Assembly (NCBI RefSeq): GCF_035282405.1
Contig: NZ_JAYKBP010000003.1
Coordinates: forward strand, 1-64,000
From: Parvimonas sp035282405
GTDB lineage: Bacteria; Bacillota; Clostridia; Tissierellales; Peptoniphilaceae
Reading direction: 5' to 3'
Length of the DNA stretch: 64,000 bases
Below are positions 25,206 to 33,588 of this stretch, piece after piece. Below the pieces are notes generated by a model. That model saw only the letters and a list, made by a program, of their open reading frames with translations, was not told the DNA's origin and did not search any database. A program made the position numbers and the translations under genes. The first letter of the stretch is position 1, and each line of letters begins with the position of its first letter.

Positions 25206-26409
25206 ACTTAGAAAAAAGTTTATATATTTTTCAGTTGGAATTATATCCACTGTTGTTTTGGCAATAATGGCTTTTGTTAATTTTGCAAATTTTTATAATA
25301 TTAGCCATAGTTCTGATGAATTATTAAAAACATTGGTGGAAAATAATGGAGTTATGCCAAGTTTTGCAGTAGTTAATGAAAATGCTGATGAAAAAAAGAC
25401 ACTCTATCTTAAAAACTTTTCAAACAGATTTTTTACAGTTAGAACGGACAATCAAAAAAATGTTGTAACAGTTAATACAGATGATGTTTTTTTTACCAGT
25501 GCGTCTGAGGCTGTAGAATATGCAAAAACTGTTTTGGCAAAAGGAAAACATAGTGGTTATTACAAGGGTTTTAAATATATAGTTGAAAATACGGACAAGG
25601 GGAAGTTGATTGCCTTTGTCGATGTTGTAAAAGATTATAATGTATTTTATTCAAACCTTGGGAATAGTGTTATTATCAGTCTTTTAGTATTGGGATTTGT
25701 TACACTTTTTTCATTTATTTTATCTAAAAAGGCTGTTGCACCAATGGTTCAAGCCTATGAAAAGCAAAATGCTTTTATTACAGATGCAAGCCATGAATTA
25801 AAAACTCCACTAGCCATAATAAACACAAGTGCAGATGTTCTTGAAATGGAAAATGGAGAAAGTAAGTGGACAGGAAATATTCATAAACAGATAAATAGAT
25901 TAAATGGTCTTATCGGAAATTTGATTTCACTTACAAAACTTGAAGAATCTGATGACTTGGAAAAACTGGATTTTTCTTTTTCAGATGTGCTTAATGATTG
26001 TGTTATGGACGTCAAAGACTATGCTACAAGTTTAGATAAAAATATAGTAACAGATATTGAAGATGGAATTTCTTTTAAAGGAAATGAAAAATTAATTAGA
26101 CAAGTTATTGGTATTTTGTTCGACAATGCTATTAAATATGCAAGAGAAAAAAGTGATATAAATGTACAACTAAAAAAACAAAACAAAAAAATAGTATTTA
26201 CTGTAGAAAACGAAGCGGATAATTTAGAAATTAAAAATTATAATATTCTATTCGAAAGATTTTACAGAGCAGATAGTTCAAGAAATAGTAAAACTGGAGG
26301 ATACGGAATCGGGCTTTCTATCGCTCAATCAATTGTTTTAAAACATAAGGGAAAAATTTCTGCTGATAGTGTTGATGGAGAAAGAATTGTTTTTACAGTT
26401 AAATTATAA
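25195..26409 (+). CDS. Sensor histidine kinase
   Basis: The 404-residue kinase has an N-terminal helix (residues ~10-32), an extracytoplasmic loop of ~125 residues with no domain I recognise, a second helix (~157-177), then the HisKA H-box ITDASHELKTPLAII (His200) and the HATPase domain with N-box FDNAIKYA and G-box GGYGIGLSIAQSI. It would phosphorylate the regulator encoded just upstream. The start follows GGAGG inside the regulator gene. The stimulus is unknown. Confidence 0.92.
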   Translation: MESKLRKKFIYFSVGIISTVVLAIMAFVNFANFYNISHSSDELLKTLVENNGVMPSFAVVNENADEKKTLYLKNFSNRFFTVRTDNQKNVVTVNTDDVFFTSASEAVEYAKTVLAKGKHSGYYKGFKYIVENTDKGKLIAFVDVVKDYNVFYSNLGNSVIISLLVLGFVTLFSFILSKKAVAPMVQAYEKQNAFITDASHELKTPLAIINTSADVLEMENGESKWTGNIHKQINRLNGLIGNLISLTKLEESDDLEKLDFSFSDVLNDCVMDVKDYATSLDKNIVTDIEDGISFKGNEKLIRQVIGILFDNAIKYAREKSDINVQLKKQNKKIVFTVENEADNLEIKNYNILFERFYRADSSRNSKTGGYGIGLSIAQSIVLKHKGKISADSVDGERIVFTVKL

Positions 26410-26427
26410 AAATTGAATAATATAGAT

Positions 26428-26459
26428 TAGAGCTGTTATTAAGTTAATAGCTCTTTTTT
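26428..26459 (+). terminator. Terminator after two-component system
   Basis: AGAGCTGTTATT pairs imperfectly with AATAGCTCT, followed by six T residues. Confidence 0.7.
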
Positions 26460-26539
26460 GTGTTTTCTTTAATATGTAATTTTAAATAATTTTTAAATTT
26501 TTTCGAACTTTTTAATACTTTTTGAATATAATTTACCAT

Positions 26540-26740
26540 TCACGTTCAGCTCTTAATCGAAGATTTCTCCAAATACGTCATTTCGACCGAAACGAAGTAT
26601 AGCTGAGTGAAGCGGAGAAATCTCATTTGATTGTTTACTTGTAAACAATCAACAGTAGGTCTGATGCAAAGATTGTCCAAATCTTTGAATTGGCTACAAT
26701 CGACTGCGAAAATCTCATAAATGTATTGTAGATACATTGG
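26540..26740. repeat. Dispersed hairpin-rich repeat, inverted orientation
   Basis: Reading the minus strand gives the same order as the copies at 13.3 and 58.1 kb: GTATCTACAATACA, TGAGATTTTCGCAGTCGATT, CAAAGATTTGGACAATCTTT, a hairpin (here TGATTGTTTAC with GTAAACAATCA), TGAGATTTCTCC and finally GTCGAAATGACGTA at the left end (26574-26588). It holds no credible gene. The remaining parts of 26410-26891 are AT-rich and contain the promoter of the next gene. Confidence 0.75.
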
Positions 26741-26891
26741 TTATGTAAATCTCTTTATACATCATTTTTTTGTTCAAAATATTTTTAAAACAAAAATATA
26801 TTTAAGGTTAATCAAAGGTTGCTTTTGTAAAATGTAATTACAAAATATGTATGATGATTTAATTGTATTGAAATAGTATTAAGGAGGACAT

Positions 26892-28319
26892 ATGAAGGCT
26901 AACAAATTGGTAGTTGAATTATTCAGTTTGGCTATATTGTCTGGTTGTTTGGTAGCTTGTAGTAAACCTACAAAAGAAACCAATACACATTCGATGCAAA
27001 ATATGAAGGTAAATAGAACTAATTCAAATGCTAAGTCAAATATTTTTGCCGATGATGATTATGATGCAATGGTCGATGAAAAAAATAGTACAGTTTTGAA
27101 TTTAAGTGATATTTCTAAAATAAAAGGAAAAAATATAAGTGTTTCTGGAAATGTTATAACTATTTCAGCTGGAGGAACTTATATTTTAACCGGCAAACTT
27201 GATGATGGTCAAATTGTAGTTAATGCAAAAAGTAACGATAAAGTAAAACTTGTTTTAAAGGGGGTTGATCTTTCTTCATCTAAGGGAAGTCCAATTTTAG
27301 TTGAAAATGCTAAAAAGACTATTATTACTCTAGCATCAGATACTAATAACAAATTGGAACTAAAAGGAGAATATAATAAAGAGGAAAATAAGGATTCAGT
27401 TATTTTTTCAAAGAGTGATTTAAGTTTTAACGGTACAGGAATTTTAAATCTTTTCTCATCTTATGGTAGAGGAATTGTATCTCAAGATAAGGTAGTCTTT
27501 GTGGATGGTAAGTATGCAATGGACACTGCTGGAAATACTGTAAGTGCTAAAAATTCTGTAGCAATAGCCGATGGGAAATATGATATCAAGTCTGGCGAAA
27601 AAGGTACGGGATTAAAGGCTTCTGGAAGTGACAATAAAGGTAGTGTGTATATTGCAAATGGAAATTTTAATATTTCCGCCGGAAAAGACGGAATAAATTC
27701 AAATTCGAAAGTTACAATAAACAATGGAAATCTAAAGATAAAAAGTGGAGACAATGGTATCGAAAGTGAAAATATAGACATAAGAGGCGGAAACACACAG
27801 GTTGTTTCGAAAGATGATGGTATATTTGCAAATAGTAAAAAAGATACTGAGTCAGATTCTCTACATATACAAATAAGTGGGGGAAAAGTTAATGTTTATT
27901 CCGAAAAGAATGGATTAAATTCTAAGGGTGATATTTCCGTAACTGGAGGAGAGACAGTTGTTGAAAGTTCAAATGATGCTGACAATTCGGTGCTGAATTA
28001 TGAAGACTCTGCTAAAATAAGCGGTGGAACTTTTGTAGGTACTGGAAACTCTTCAATGGTTAAAGGTTTTGGAGATTCTTCAACTCAAGGAAGTATGCTG
28101 ATGAAATTTGATAAAAAAACTAAAGACAATTTGAAAGTTTTGGACGAATCAGGAAAAACCTTAACGGAATATAAGCCAAAATCGGAATATCAAACTGTTA
28201 TAGTTAGTACAAAAGGGATAAAAGAAAATAATAAATATACTTTAGTGGCAGGAAATCAGACTTTAGACGTTTTCTTAGATAAGATAAATTATGGATCTGC
28301 CGAACTTGTTGAAAAATAA
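26892..28319 (+). CDS. Cthe_2159-like carbohydrate-binding lipoprotein
   Basis: The 475-residue protein has a lipoprotein signal (lipobox VACS, around residue 20-23). A long repetitive beta-helix-like body begins near residue 80 (SVSGNVITISAGGTYILTGKL) with many turns such as KVTINNGNLKIKSGDNGIESENIDIRGGN. This pattern fits the DUF4353 carbohydrate-binding family (PF14262), whose founding member Cthe_2159 is a polygalacturonate-binding parallel beta-helix. It is membrane-anchored and faces outside. AAGGAGG precedes the start. The ligand is unknown. Confidence 0.85.
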   Translation: MKANKLVVELFSLAILSGCLVACSKPTKETNTHSMQNMKVNRTNSNAKSNIFADDDYDAMVDEKNSTVLNLSDISKIKGKNISVSGNVITISAGGTYILTGKLDDGQIVVNAKSNDKVKLVLKGVDLSSSKGSPILVENAKKTIITLASDTNNKLELKGEYNKEENKDSVIFSKSDLSFNGTGILNLFSSYGRGIVSQDKVVFVDGKYAMDTAGNTVSAKNSVAIADGKYDIKSGEKGTGLKASGSDNKGSVYIANGNFNISAGKDGINSNSKVTINNGNLKIKSGDNGIESENIDIRGGNTQVVSKDDGIFANSKKDTESDSLHIQISGGKVNVYSEKNGLNSKGDISVTGGETVVESSNDADNSVLNYEDSAKISGGTFVGTGNSSMVKGFGDSSTQGSMLMKFDKKTKDNLKVLDESGKTLTEYKPKSEYQTVIVSTKGIKENNKYTLVAGNQTLDVFLDKINYGSAELVEK

Positions 28320-28352
28320 TTGAAATAGATAGAAAAAGTAACTGATGATTAT

Positions 28353-28386
28353 AAAAAGCTGTGAAAAAAATTCACAGCTTTTTTAA
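28353..28386. terminator. Bidirectional terminator
   Basis: AAAAAGCTGTGAA pairs with TTCACAGCTTTTT with a short A loop. It serves the lipoprotein gene and the leftward GNAT/MocR genes. Confidence 0.85.
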
Positions 28387-28398
28387 TGGAATTAAAAA

Positions 28399-28803
28399 CT
28401 ATCTAATATATGAAATCATATCTTTTTCTTCAATCCTAACCATTTTCATAGACTTGTAAAATTCATTATCTCTAATATCATGAATATCTGTAAAAAGGCA
28501 AAAAGATCTAACATCTTTATATTTTTTTGAAACTGACTTAAATAGTTTTGTTCCGATTCCCTGTCTATAGTAATCAGAATCAACAATCAAATCCTGAATA
28601 AGAAGTATATGTTCACTATCTCCAACACAACGAATAAAAGCTATTAATTTATCATTATCAAAAGCTCCTAAAAGACAAAGTGAATTTTCAAAAGCTCTTT
28701 TTAGTTTTTCATCGTCTTTTAGATATGCAGACCAATTTGCGGATTTAAATATTTTCTTTATATCTTCAAAATATTGATTATAATCAAATTCCTTAAATTC
28801 CAT
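28399..28803 (-). CDS. GNAT-family N-acetyltransferase
   Basis: This 134-residue protein is one GNAT domain: LIAFIRCVGDSEHILLIQDLIVD with YYRQGIGTKLFKSV as the acetyl-CoA pyrophosphate loop (Q/RxxGxG/A). It lies 8 bp after the MocR regulator gene in the same direction, with AGGAGG before the start, so they form one operon. The substrate is unknown; the neighbours link it loosely to vitamin B6 control. Confidence 0.88.
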   Translation of the reverse strand: MEFKEFDYNQYFEDIKKIFKSANWSAYLKDDEKLKRAFENSLCLLGAFDNDKLIAFIRCVGDSEHILLIQDLIVDSDYYRQGIGTKLFKSVSKKYKDVRSFCLFTDIHDIRDNEFYKSMKMVRIEEKDMISYIR

Positions 28804-28811
28804 AAAACCTC

Positions 28812-30134
28812 CTATATTTCAAGAAATAATTTTATTCCCTCTTTTAGCTTTTCATCACTAAGTGTTGCAAAACCTAGTAAAATTGAAGGTATTTCTCTTT
28901 TTGTTCCATAAGAGCCGAGTCCATAAACTTTTATCTTTTTTTCTTTTGCTTTTTTTACGATATATTCCTCGGAGTAGCTTTTTGGATATTCTAAAACTAC
29001 GTGAAGACCTGCATCTGCACCTCTTATTGTTATGTCTTTTCTTTCACTTAACATATCAATTAATAATTGTCTTTTTTTAGAATAAATTTTTCTCATTCTG
29101 TTCAAATGTTTTTCAAACTCGCCAGTTTCTATAAAAGTTGTAAGCATCTTTTGTACCATAATCGAAACGGGGCAGATAAAAAATTTGAAAATAGTATTGT
29201 ATTTTTCAACCAAATCAAAAGGGAGAACCATAAAACTTACTCTAAAACTTGGAGAAATCGACTTCGAAAAAGAACCAATATAAATTACCTTATCATTTAC
29301 ATCGATTGATTTTAACGCAGGAACAGGTCTTTTTGAATACTTAAATTCACTGTCATAGTCATCCTCAATTATATATTTTATTTTTTTCATATTCAAAAGT
29401 TCAACACGTCTTTGCATATTCATTATAACACCGGTTGGAAACTGATGAGCTGGAGTTATAACACAAAAATCTGATTTTGATTTTTTTAATTTTTTTAAAT
29501 CCATTCCATTTTTGTCTACTGGAATAAATTCGTAATTTATATCATTTGTATCCATTATATTAGAAAGCATACTGTAACCTGGGTCTTCAATTCCAAATTT
29601 TCCGGGAATCAATTTAAAAATAATTTGGAAAAGATATTCTGAACCACTTGAAATTACAATTTGTGAAGGGTCTGCTTTAAAGCCTCTCGACTTATCTAAA
29701 TATTCAGCTATTTGAGTTCTAAGCGGAAGATATCCTTGATAATCAACTTTCTCTAAAATATCTTTGTTATCAAAAATATTTGAAGATATTTTTTTGAATA
29801 TCTTGTAAGGAAATTCTTCGCTAACTCCACTGTATGAGAAGTCATATTCAATATTTTCTTCTTCCTTTGTTATGTAGATTGGCTTACTATCTAGGACATA
29901 AAGCTCTCCAACATCAGAAACGAAAAAGCCTTGTCTTTCCTTTGAGTAAACAAAGCCTTCTTCCAAGAGTTTTGAATAGGCATTATCTACCGTATTCAAA
30001 GAAATATTATACTCTTTTGCAAGATTTCTCTTGCTCGGAAGTTTTTTATTAGCTTTGTAATTTCCTTTTATTATTTCGTTTTTAAAATACTCATATATTT
30101 GCATATAGAGTACGCCGTTTTTTAATATTAACAT
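28812..30134 (-). CDS. MocR/PdxR-type regulator (GntR helix-turn-helix plus aminotransferase domain)
   Basis: The 440-residue protein has an N-terminal winged helix (residues ~10-75, ANKKLPSKRNLAKEYNISLNTV) and a fold-type I aminotransferase-like domain with the PLP lysine in YIGSFSKSISPSFRVSF. This is the MocR family. The divergent genes encode an ECF S component and a pyridoxal kinase, the standard PdxR neighbourhood, so it probably senses PLP and controls B6 uptake and salvage. An 8-6-8 palindrome between the divergent genes overlaps its own promoter. The name PdxR is supported by context, not by a family-specific motif. Confidence 0.88.
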   Translation of the reverse strand: MLILKNGVLYMQIYEYFKNEIIKGNYKANKKLPSKRNLAKEYNISLNTVDNAYSKLLEEGFVYSKERQGFFVSDVGELYVLDSKPIYITKEEENIEYDFSYSGVSEEFPYKIFKKISSNIFDNKDILEKVDYQGYLPLRTQIAEYLDKSRGFKADPSQIVISSGSEYLFQIIFKLIPGKFGIEDPGYSMLSNIMDTNDINYEFIPVDKNGMDLKKLKKSKSDFCVITPAHQFPTGVIMNMQRRVELLNMKKIKYIIEDDYDSEFKYSKRPVPALKSIDVNDKVIYIGSFSKSISPSFRVSFMVLPFDLVEKYNTIFKFFICPVSIMVQKMLTTFIETGEFEKHLNRMRKIYSKKRQLLIDMLSERKDITIRGADAGLHVVLEYPKSYSEEYIVKKAKEKKIKVYGLGSYGTKREIPSILLGFATLSDEKLKEGIKLFLEI

Positions 30135-30151
30135 TCTGACACCATAAAAAA

Positions 30152-30181
30152 ATATTATTTTGATACTACAAACAGTATCAA
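30152..30181 (-). promoter_or_regulatory. Promoter of the MocR gene overlapped by the palindromic operator
   Basis: On the minus strand TTGATA (30181-30176), 18 bp, TAATAT (30157-30152). A perfect palindrome TTGATACT-N6-AGTATCAA (30160-30181) covers the -35 and spacer. It faces the divergent B6 uptake genes, so one regulator dimer site could control both directions. A rightward -10 (TATACT, 30191-30196) lies beside it. Confidence 0.75.
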
Positions 30182-30229
30182 TATCTATATTATACTATAT
30201 TTGATTAAATTTAACAAAGGAGCATTTAC

Positions 30230-30781
30230 ATGGAAAATAAATTAAACATAAAAAAAATAACATTGATAGGAGTAATGGCAGCGGTTGTATTTGTAGCATC
30301 ACAAATTCAAATCCGAATACCACTTGGAGCAAGTGAAACTAGAGTACATATCGGAAATGGATTTTGTTTATTATGTGGACTTTTATTAGGACCTTTTGCA
30401 GGTGGTCTTGCTTCTGGCATGGGCTCAGCAATTTTTGATATAATAAATCCTATTTATTTACCTTCTGCACCATTTACATTTATATTCAAATTTTTAATGG
30501 CTTTTATCTGTGGAAAAATTGCATATTCAAACGCTTCAAAAGCAGAGGACTTTACGAAAAATTTAACAGGCTCAATCACAGGGGCGGTTACTTATGTAAT
30601 TTTATATCTATCCAAAAGCTATATATCTGATATTTATGTTAAAGGATTACCTCAAGCAGGAGCAATTGCAAAGGGATTACAAAGACTTGGTGCTTCAACA
30701 ACTAATGCAATTGTAGGTGTAATAATTGCAGTATTATTAGCAAAAACATTACAACCAATATTAAAAAAGGCTATAAGATAG
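30230..30781 (+). CDS. ECF transporter S component, probably vitamin B6
   Basis: The 183-residue membrane protein has about six helices with the S-component features: INGFCLLCGLLLGPFAGGLASGMGSAIFDII-like segments and ITLIGVMAAVVFVASQIQIRIP at the start. It would bind a vitamin and join a shared energizing module encoded elsewhere. The kinase gene for pyridoxal follows immediately and a MocR/PdxR regulator is divergent, so B6 (pyridoxine or pyridoxamine) is the likely ligand. The family is firm; the ligand is inferred. Confidence 0.83.
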   Translation: MENKLNIKKITLIGVMAAVVFVASQIQIRIPLGASETRVHIGNGFCLLCGLLLGPFAGGLASGMGSAIFDIINPIYLPSAPFTFIFKFLMAFICGKIAYSNASKAEDFTKNLTGSITGAVTYVILYLSKSYISDIYVKGLPQAGAIAKGLQRLGASTTNAIVGVIIAVLLAKTLQPILKKAIR

Positions 30782-31567
30782 ATGAAAATTTTAGTTTTTA
30801 ATGACTACTGTGTTGTTGGAAATATGGCATTAAAGGCAAATATTTCTATATTATCGCAAAATGGATATGAGGTTTTTGGGGTTCCGACAAAAATTTTTTC
30901 GTCGAATATGAGTTACAAGGATTATATTAGTTTTTATATGCCAAATTTTTCAGAAATAGTTCAAAAAACATTGGAAATTAAGGAAGTTGATGCAATATAT
31001 ATCGGATTTATTGATAATGAAGAAGTTTTTGTAATTATAAGAGAAATTCTAAAGAATTTTAAGGGGAAAGTTATTTTAGATCCGATACTTGGAGATAATG
31101 GAGTAAAATACTCCGGAACGACAGCCAAACAAATAGATTTTTATAGAGAACTTTTGAAGTTTGCTGATGTAGTAACTCCAAATCTTACAGAGGCCATTTT
31201 ATTAACAGAATATAATAAAACTTTTTCTGAAATAAAAAGAGAAGATATAGAAAAAATTGCAAAAAAACTAAGCGAAATGGGTACAAAGCAAATTATAATC
31301 AAAAGTTTTGAAAAAAATAATAAACTTAACACATTGTATTCTTGCAAAAACTCAATAAAATGGTTTGAAAATAAAAAAATTGATATAAAAATTTGTGGAA
31401 CAGGAGATGTTTTTTCTTCGCTTGTAGCAAGTGAGTTGACAAAAGGAGAGAAATTAGAAAATTCTATTGATAAAATTCAAAAACTCTTGGCTGAAAATAT
31501 AAAAAAACAAGAAAAACAAGACGGATTAAATGAAATACAATTAGAAAACTTTAGAATAGGCGAATAG
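30782..31567 (+). CDS. Pyridoxamine/pyridoxal kinase (PfkB superfamily)
   Basis: The 261-residue protein has the PdxK/ThiD-like sequence MKILVFNDYCVVGNMALKANISIL, a middle segment DPILGDNGVKYSG and TPNLTEA, and the anion-hole loop CGTGDVFSSLVA near residue 205. It phosphorylates pyridoxal, pyridoxine or pyridoxamine to the 5'-phosphate. The start immediately follows the stop of the ECF S component gene, so the two are co-transcribed; the terminator overlaps its own stop codon. Confidence 0.88.
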   Translation: MKILVFNDYCVVGNMALKANISILSQNGYEVFGVPTKIFSSNMSYKDYISFYMPNFSEIVQKTLEIKEVDAIYIGFIDNEEVFVIIREILKNFKGKVILDPILGDNGVKYSGTTAKQIDFYRELLKFADVVTPNLTEAILLTEYNKTFSEIKREDIEKIAKKLSEMGTKQIIIKSFEKNNKLNTLYSCKNSIKWFENKKIDIKICGTGDVFSSLVASELTKGEKLENSIDKIQKLLAENIKKQEKQDGLNEIQLENFRIGE

Positions 31568-31578
31568 CCTATTTTTTA
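31555..31578 (+). terminator. Terminator overlapping the stop of the pyridoxal kinase gene
   Basis: AATAGGC (31555-31561) and GCCTATT (31567-31573) form the stem with loop GAATA, followed by a T run. Confidence 0.8.
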
Positions 31579-31589
31579 TTGTGAAAAAA

Positions 31590-31930
31590 CGAAATGACGT
31601 ATAAGGCAAATATCTTTGTTTAAGAGCAAGACGTTAAAAGTAAATATACTTAAATTTTTAAAAGAAATATTTCAAAAAATATAAAAGGTATCAAAAAAAG
31701 TATTGAAAATTTTATATAAAAATAAAATAATTCACGTCATAGTATTTAGCAAAGAAAAGCCCCTAACACGTCATCTCGAGCGTAGTCGAGAGATCTCCTA
31801 AGGCTCTGTGCTAGCAAATAAAAGTAGGGCTGACGGAGTCATTGTGTACAATGACTCTGGGGTTCTCCTAAAGCTCTATGCTTGCATGTAATCAAATAAA
31901 ATTTCCACAGTCATTTGTGCTAAATTTAAA
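31590..31930. repeat. Dispersed hairpin-rich repeat between B6 and thioredoxin genes
   Basis: A compact copy starts with CGAAATGACGTATAAGG (31597-31613) and the module TTTAAGAGCAAGACGTTAAA, and the inverted module lies at 31732-31797 (CACGTCAT, AGAAAAGCCCCTAACACGTC, ATCTCGAGCG). A variable hairpin GAGTCATTGT-GTACAATGACTC follows (31838-31859). The whole 31568-32028 interval has no gene with a ribosome site; the next gene starts after AAGGAGAG. Confidence 0.75.
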
Positions 31931-32028
31931 GAAAATAGAAATTTTTTTATCATACTTCTTTTTGATTATGATTATTTGTTTTTATTGTAGGGTATATTTC
32001 TATCAAAATCTATTAAGGAGAGATAACT

Positions 32029-32622
32029 ATGAAAAAGAAAATTTTAACATTAGGGTCAGTGTTCGTTTTAGTTTTTGGAATTTTCATTTTTAAAAACTTT
32101 TATATGAGTGATAAAAATAGTAAAAATGAAAATTCCGGAAATAACACTGTCACTGAAGAAAAATCTGGAAACAGTGATTCAAAAAAAGATTCAAATTCAA
32201 AAGAATCTGATTCAAAAGACTCAAATTCAGATGAGAAGCTTACTTTAGAAAAGATAAAAAGTCAAAAAAAAGTAACGATTTTAGACTTTAGTAAAAATGG
32301 ATGACATGCTTGTGCTGTTCAGCACCCAGTTTTGGAAAAACTGAAAAAAGAATATAAAGATAAAGTAATCATAAAAACTGTTGATGTTAGAAAACAACAA
32401 GCATTTGCATCACAATTTCCTATAAGGGTAACACCTACTTTATTTTACTTTAATGCAGATGGAACACCTTATAAAGCATCAGATGAGTTGGCAAAAAAAA
32501 TAAGTTATGTTGCCTACGAAGATAAAAAATCAGGTGAATTAAAATTTGGCGGTTCAGAAGGTGTTGTTAAATATGAAGAATTAAAGCAAGTTATTGAGGA
32601 GATGTTGAAGAATGTTAAGTAA
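32029..32622 (+). CDS. Thioredoxin-like selenoprotein (UGA read as selenocysteine)
   Basis: A 197-residue protein if the in-frame TGA at 32302-32304 is read through. An N-terminal membrane anchor (residues ~4-25) and a Ser/Asp/Lys-rich linker (27-70) precede a thioredoxin fold. The active site is Sec92-His-Ala-Cys95 (UxxC) after VTILDFSKNG, and the cis-proline is in FPIRVTPTLFYF. The two halves are in frame with no other stop, and the region after TGA matches the thioredoxin sequence exactly where the second half of the active site should be. Two short hairpins follow the TGA (32312-32325 and 32327-32343) at a distance expected for a bacterial SECIS. It overlaps ccdA by 11 bp, so it probably receives electrons from that protein. 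Confidence 0.87.
32305..32343 (+). promoter_or_regulatory. Candidate bacterial SECIS element
   Basis: Directly behind the in-frame TGA: a 5-bp stem GTGCT/AGCAC with loop GTTC (32312-32325), then a second stem CAGTTT/AAACTG with a G-containing loop (32327-32343). Bacterial SECIS elements place a G-containing apical loop ~15-37 nt behind the UGA; both hairpins fall in or next to this range. Which one SelB binds is unresolved. Confidence 0.6.
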
Positions 32623-33304
32623 CTTAGAGAGTATTATCGGAGAAGGCTTGAAATCATTTAGTCTTTTTGCCCCAATTCTGGCATTACTTGGAGGAATACT
32701 AACTTCAATTTCGCCTTGCTCACTTGCATCAATTCCTTTAATTATTGGGTTTATGACCGGAACTAAAGAAGATAACACAAAGAGAGCATTTAAAATTTCT
32801 GTTGTATTTGCTATAGGAATGGCAATAACTTACACAACACTTGGTGTTTTAGCTGCACTACTTAGTAAAATTTTTAATCAATCCGGACCGATTTGGAATA
32901 TATTTTTAGGAATTGTTATGATTTTGATGGCATTACAGACTTGGGAGATAATAAATGTAGTTCCTAGTAAAATTTTGACTAATAAAAGCAAAAAGACTGG
33001 ATATATAGGAGCTTTGTTAGTTGGAATAATGGCAGGATTATTTTCAAGTCCTTGTTCAACACCGATTTTAGTTGCATTACTTGCAATTGTTGCTTCAAAA
33101 GGAAGTTTACTTTGGGGAGTATTACTATTCTTGCTTTATTCAATAGGTAACAGTATTTTAGTCGTTGTTGCAGGAACAAGTGCAGGATTTGTTGGTAGAG
33201 TAATGTCAAATAAATCTTATGGAAAAATTTCAGATATTGTAAAAATTGTTTTTGGAATAATTATTTTACTGATAGGAGTATATTTCCTATATCTTGGATT
33301 TTAA
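32612..33304 (+). CDS. CcdA-family thiol-disulfide electron transporter
   Basis: The 230-residue membrane protein has six helices with the paired cysteine signatures of CcdA/DsbD-beta: TSISPCSLASIPLIIGF and LFSSPCSTPILVALLAI. These proteins move electrons from cytoplasmic thioredoxin across the membrane to outside redox proteins. The start overlaps the end of the upstream thioredoxin-like selenoprotein gene, an arrangement known for CcdA-thioredoxin pairs. The likely electron acceptor is therefore the UxxC protein. Confidence 0.9.
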   Translation: MLSNLESIIGEGLKSFSLFAPILALLGGILTSISPCSLASIPLIIGFMTGTKEDNTKRAFKISVVFAIGMAITYTTLGVLAALLSKIFNQSGPIWNIFLGIVMILMALQTWEIINVVPSKILTNKSKKTGYIGALLVGIMAGLFSSPCSTPILVALLAIVASKGSLLWGVLLFLLYSIGNSILVVVAGTSAGFVGRVMSNKSYGKISDIVKIVFGIIILLIGVYFLYLGF

Positions 33305-33325
33305 AATTAAATTTTTATAAAAATA

Positions 33326-33380
33326 AAAACATAAAAAGAACTTAGTAGCAAAAAAACTAAGTTCTTTTTATGTTTTTAAA
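33326..33380 (+). terminator. Terminator after ccdA gene
   Basis: A perfect 20-bp stem (33326-33345 with 33357-33376). It stands 21 bp behind the ccdA stop. Confidence 0.85.
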
Positions 33381-33429
33381 AAATTATTAAGAAATGCTTA
33401 TAATTTCAAACATTTGTTGTTGAAAATGC

Positions 33430-33458
33430 TAGACATTAACCGTGAATTATGTTAAAAT
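33430..33458 (+). promoter_or_regulatory. Promoter of the large adhesin gene
   Basis: TAGACA (33430-33435), 17 bp, TAAAAT (33453-33458), ahead of a ~125-nt leader. Confidence 0.5.
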
Positions 33459-33588
33459 ATAGTGAGAAGACCCTTTTTTAAAAAAGATTTAATAATTTTA
33501 GAAATTATTTGGGGATTTTTTATATTATGAAATTAAAATATTTTTTATTTAAAGATTTAAAATTGCTTATGGAAAGGAGAAATTTACA

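Noticed and set aside
26546..26737. A 63-residue frame inside the dispersed repeat
   Set aside because: Runs through palindromes of the repeat element, has no ribosome site, and equivalent frames in the other copies are not maintained.
32332..32622. A separate short gene for the second half of the thioredoxin-like protein
   Set aside because: It lacks its own ribosome site and first active-site residue; reading the TGA as selenocysteine joins both halves in frame.
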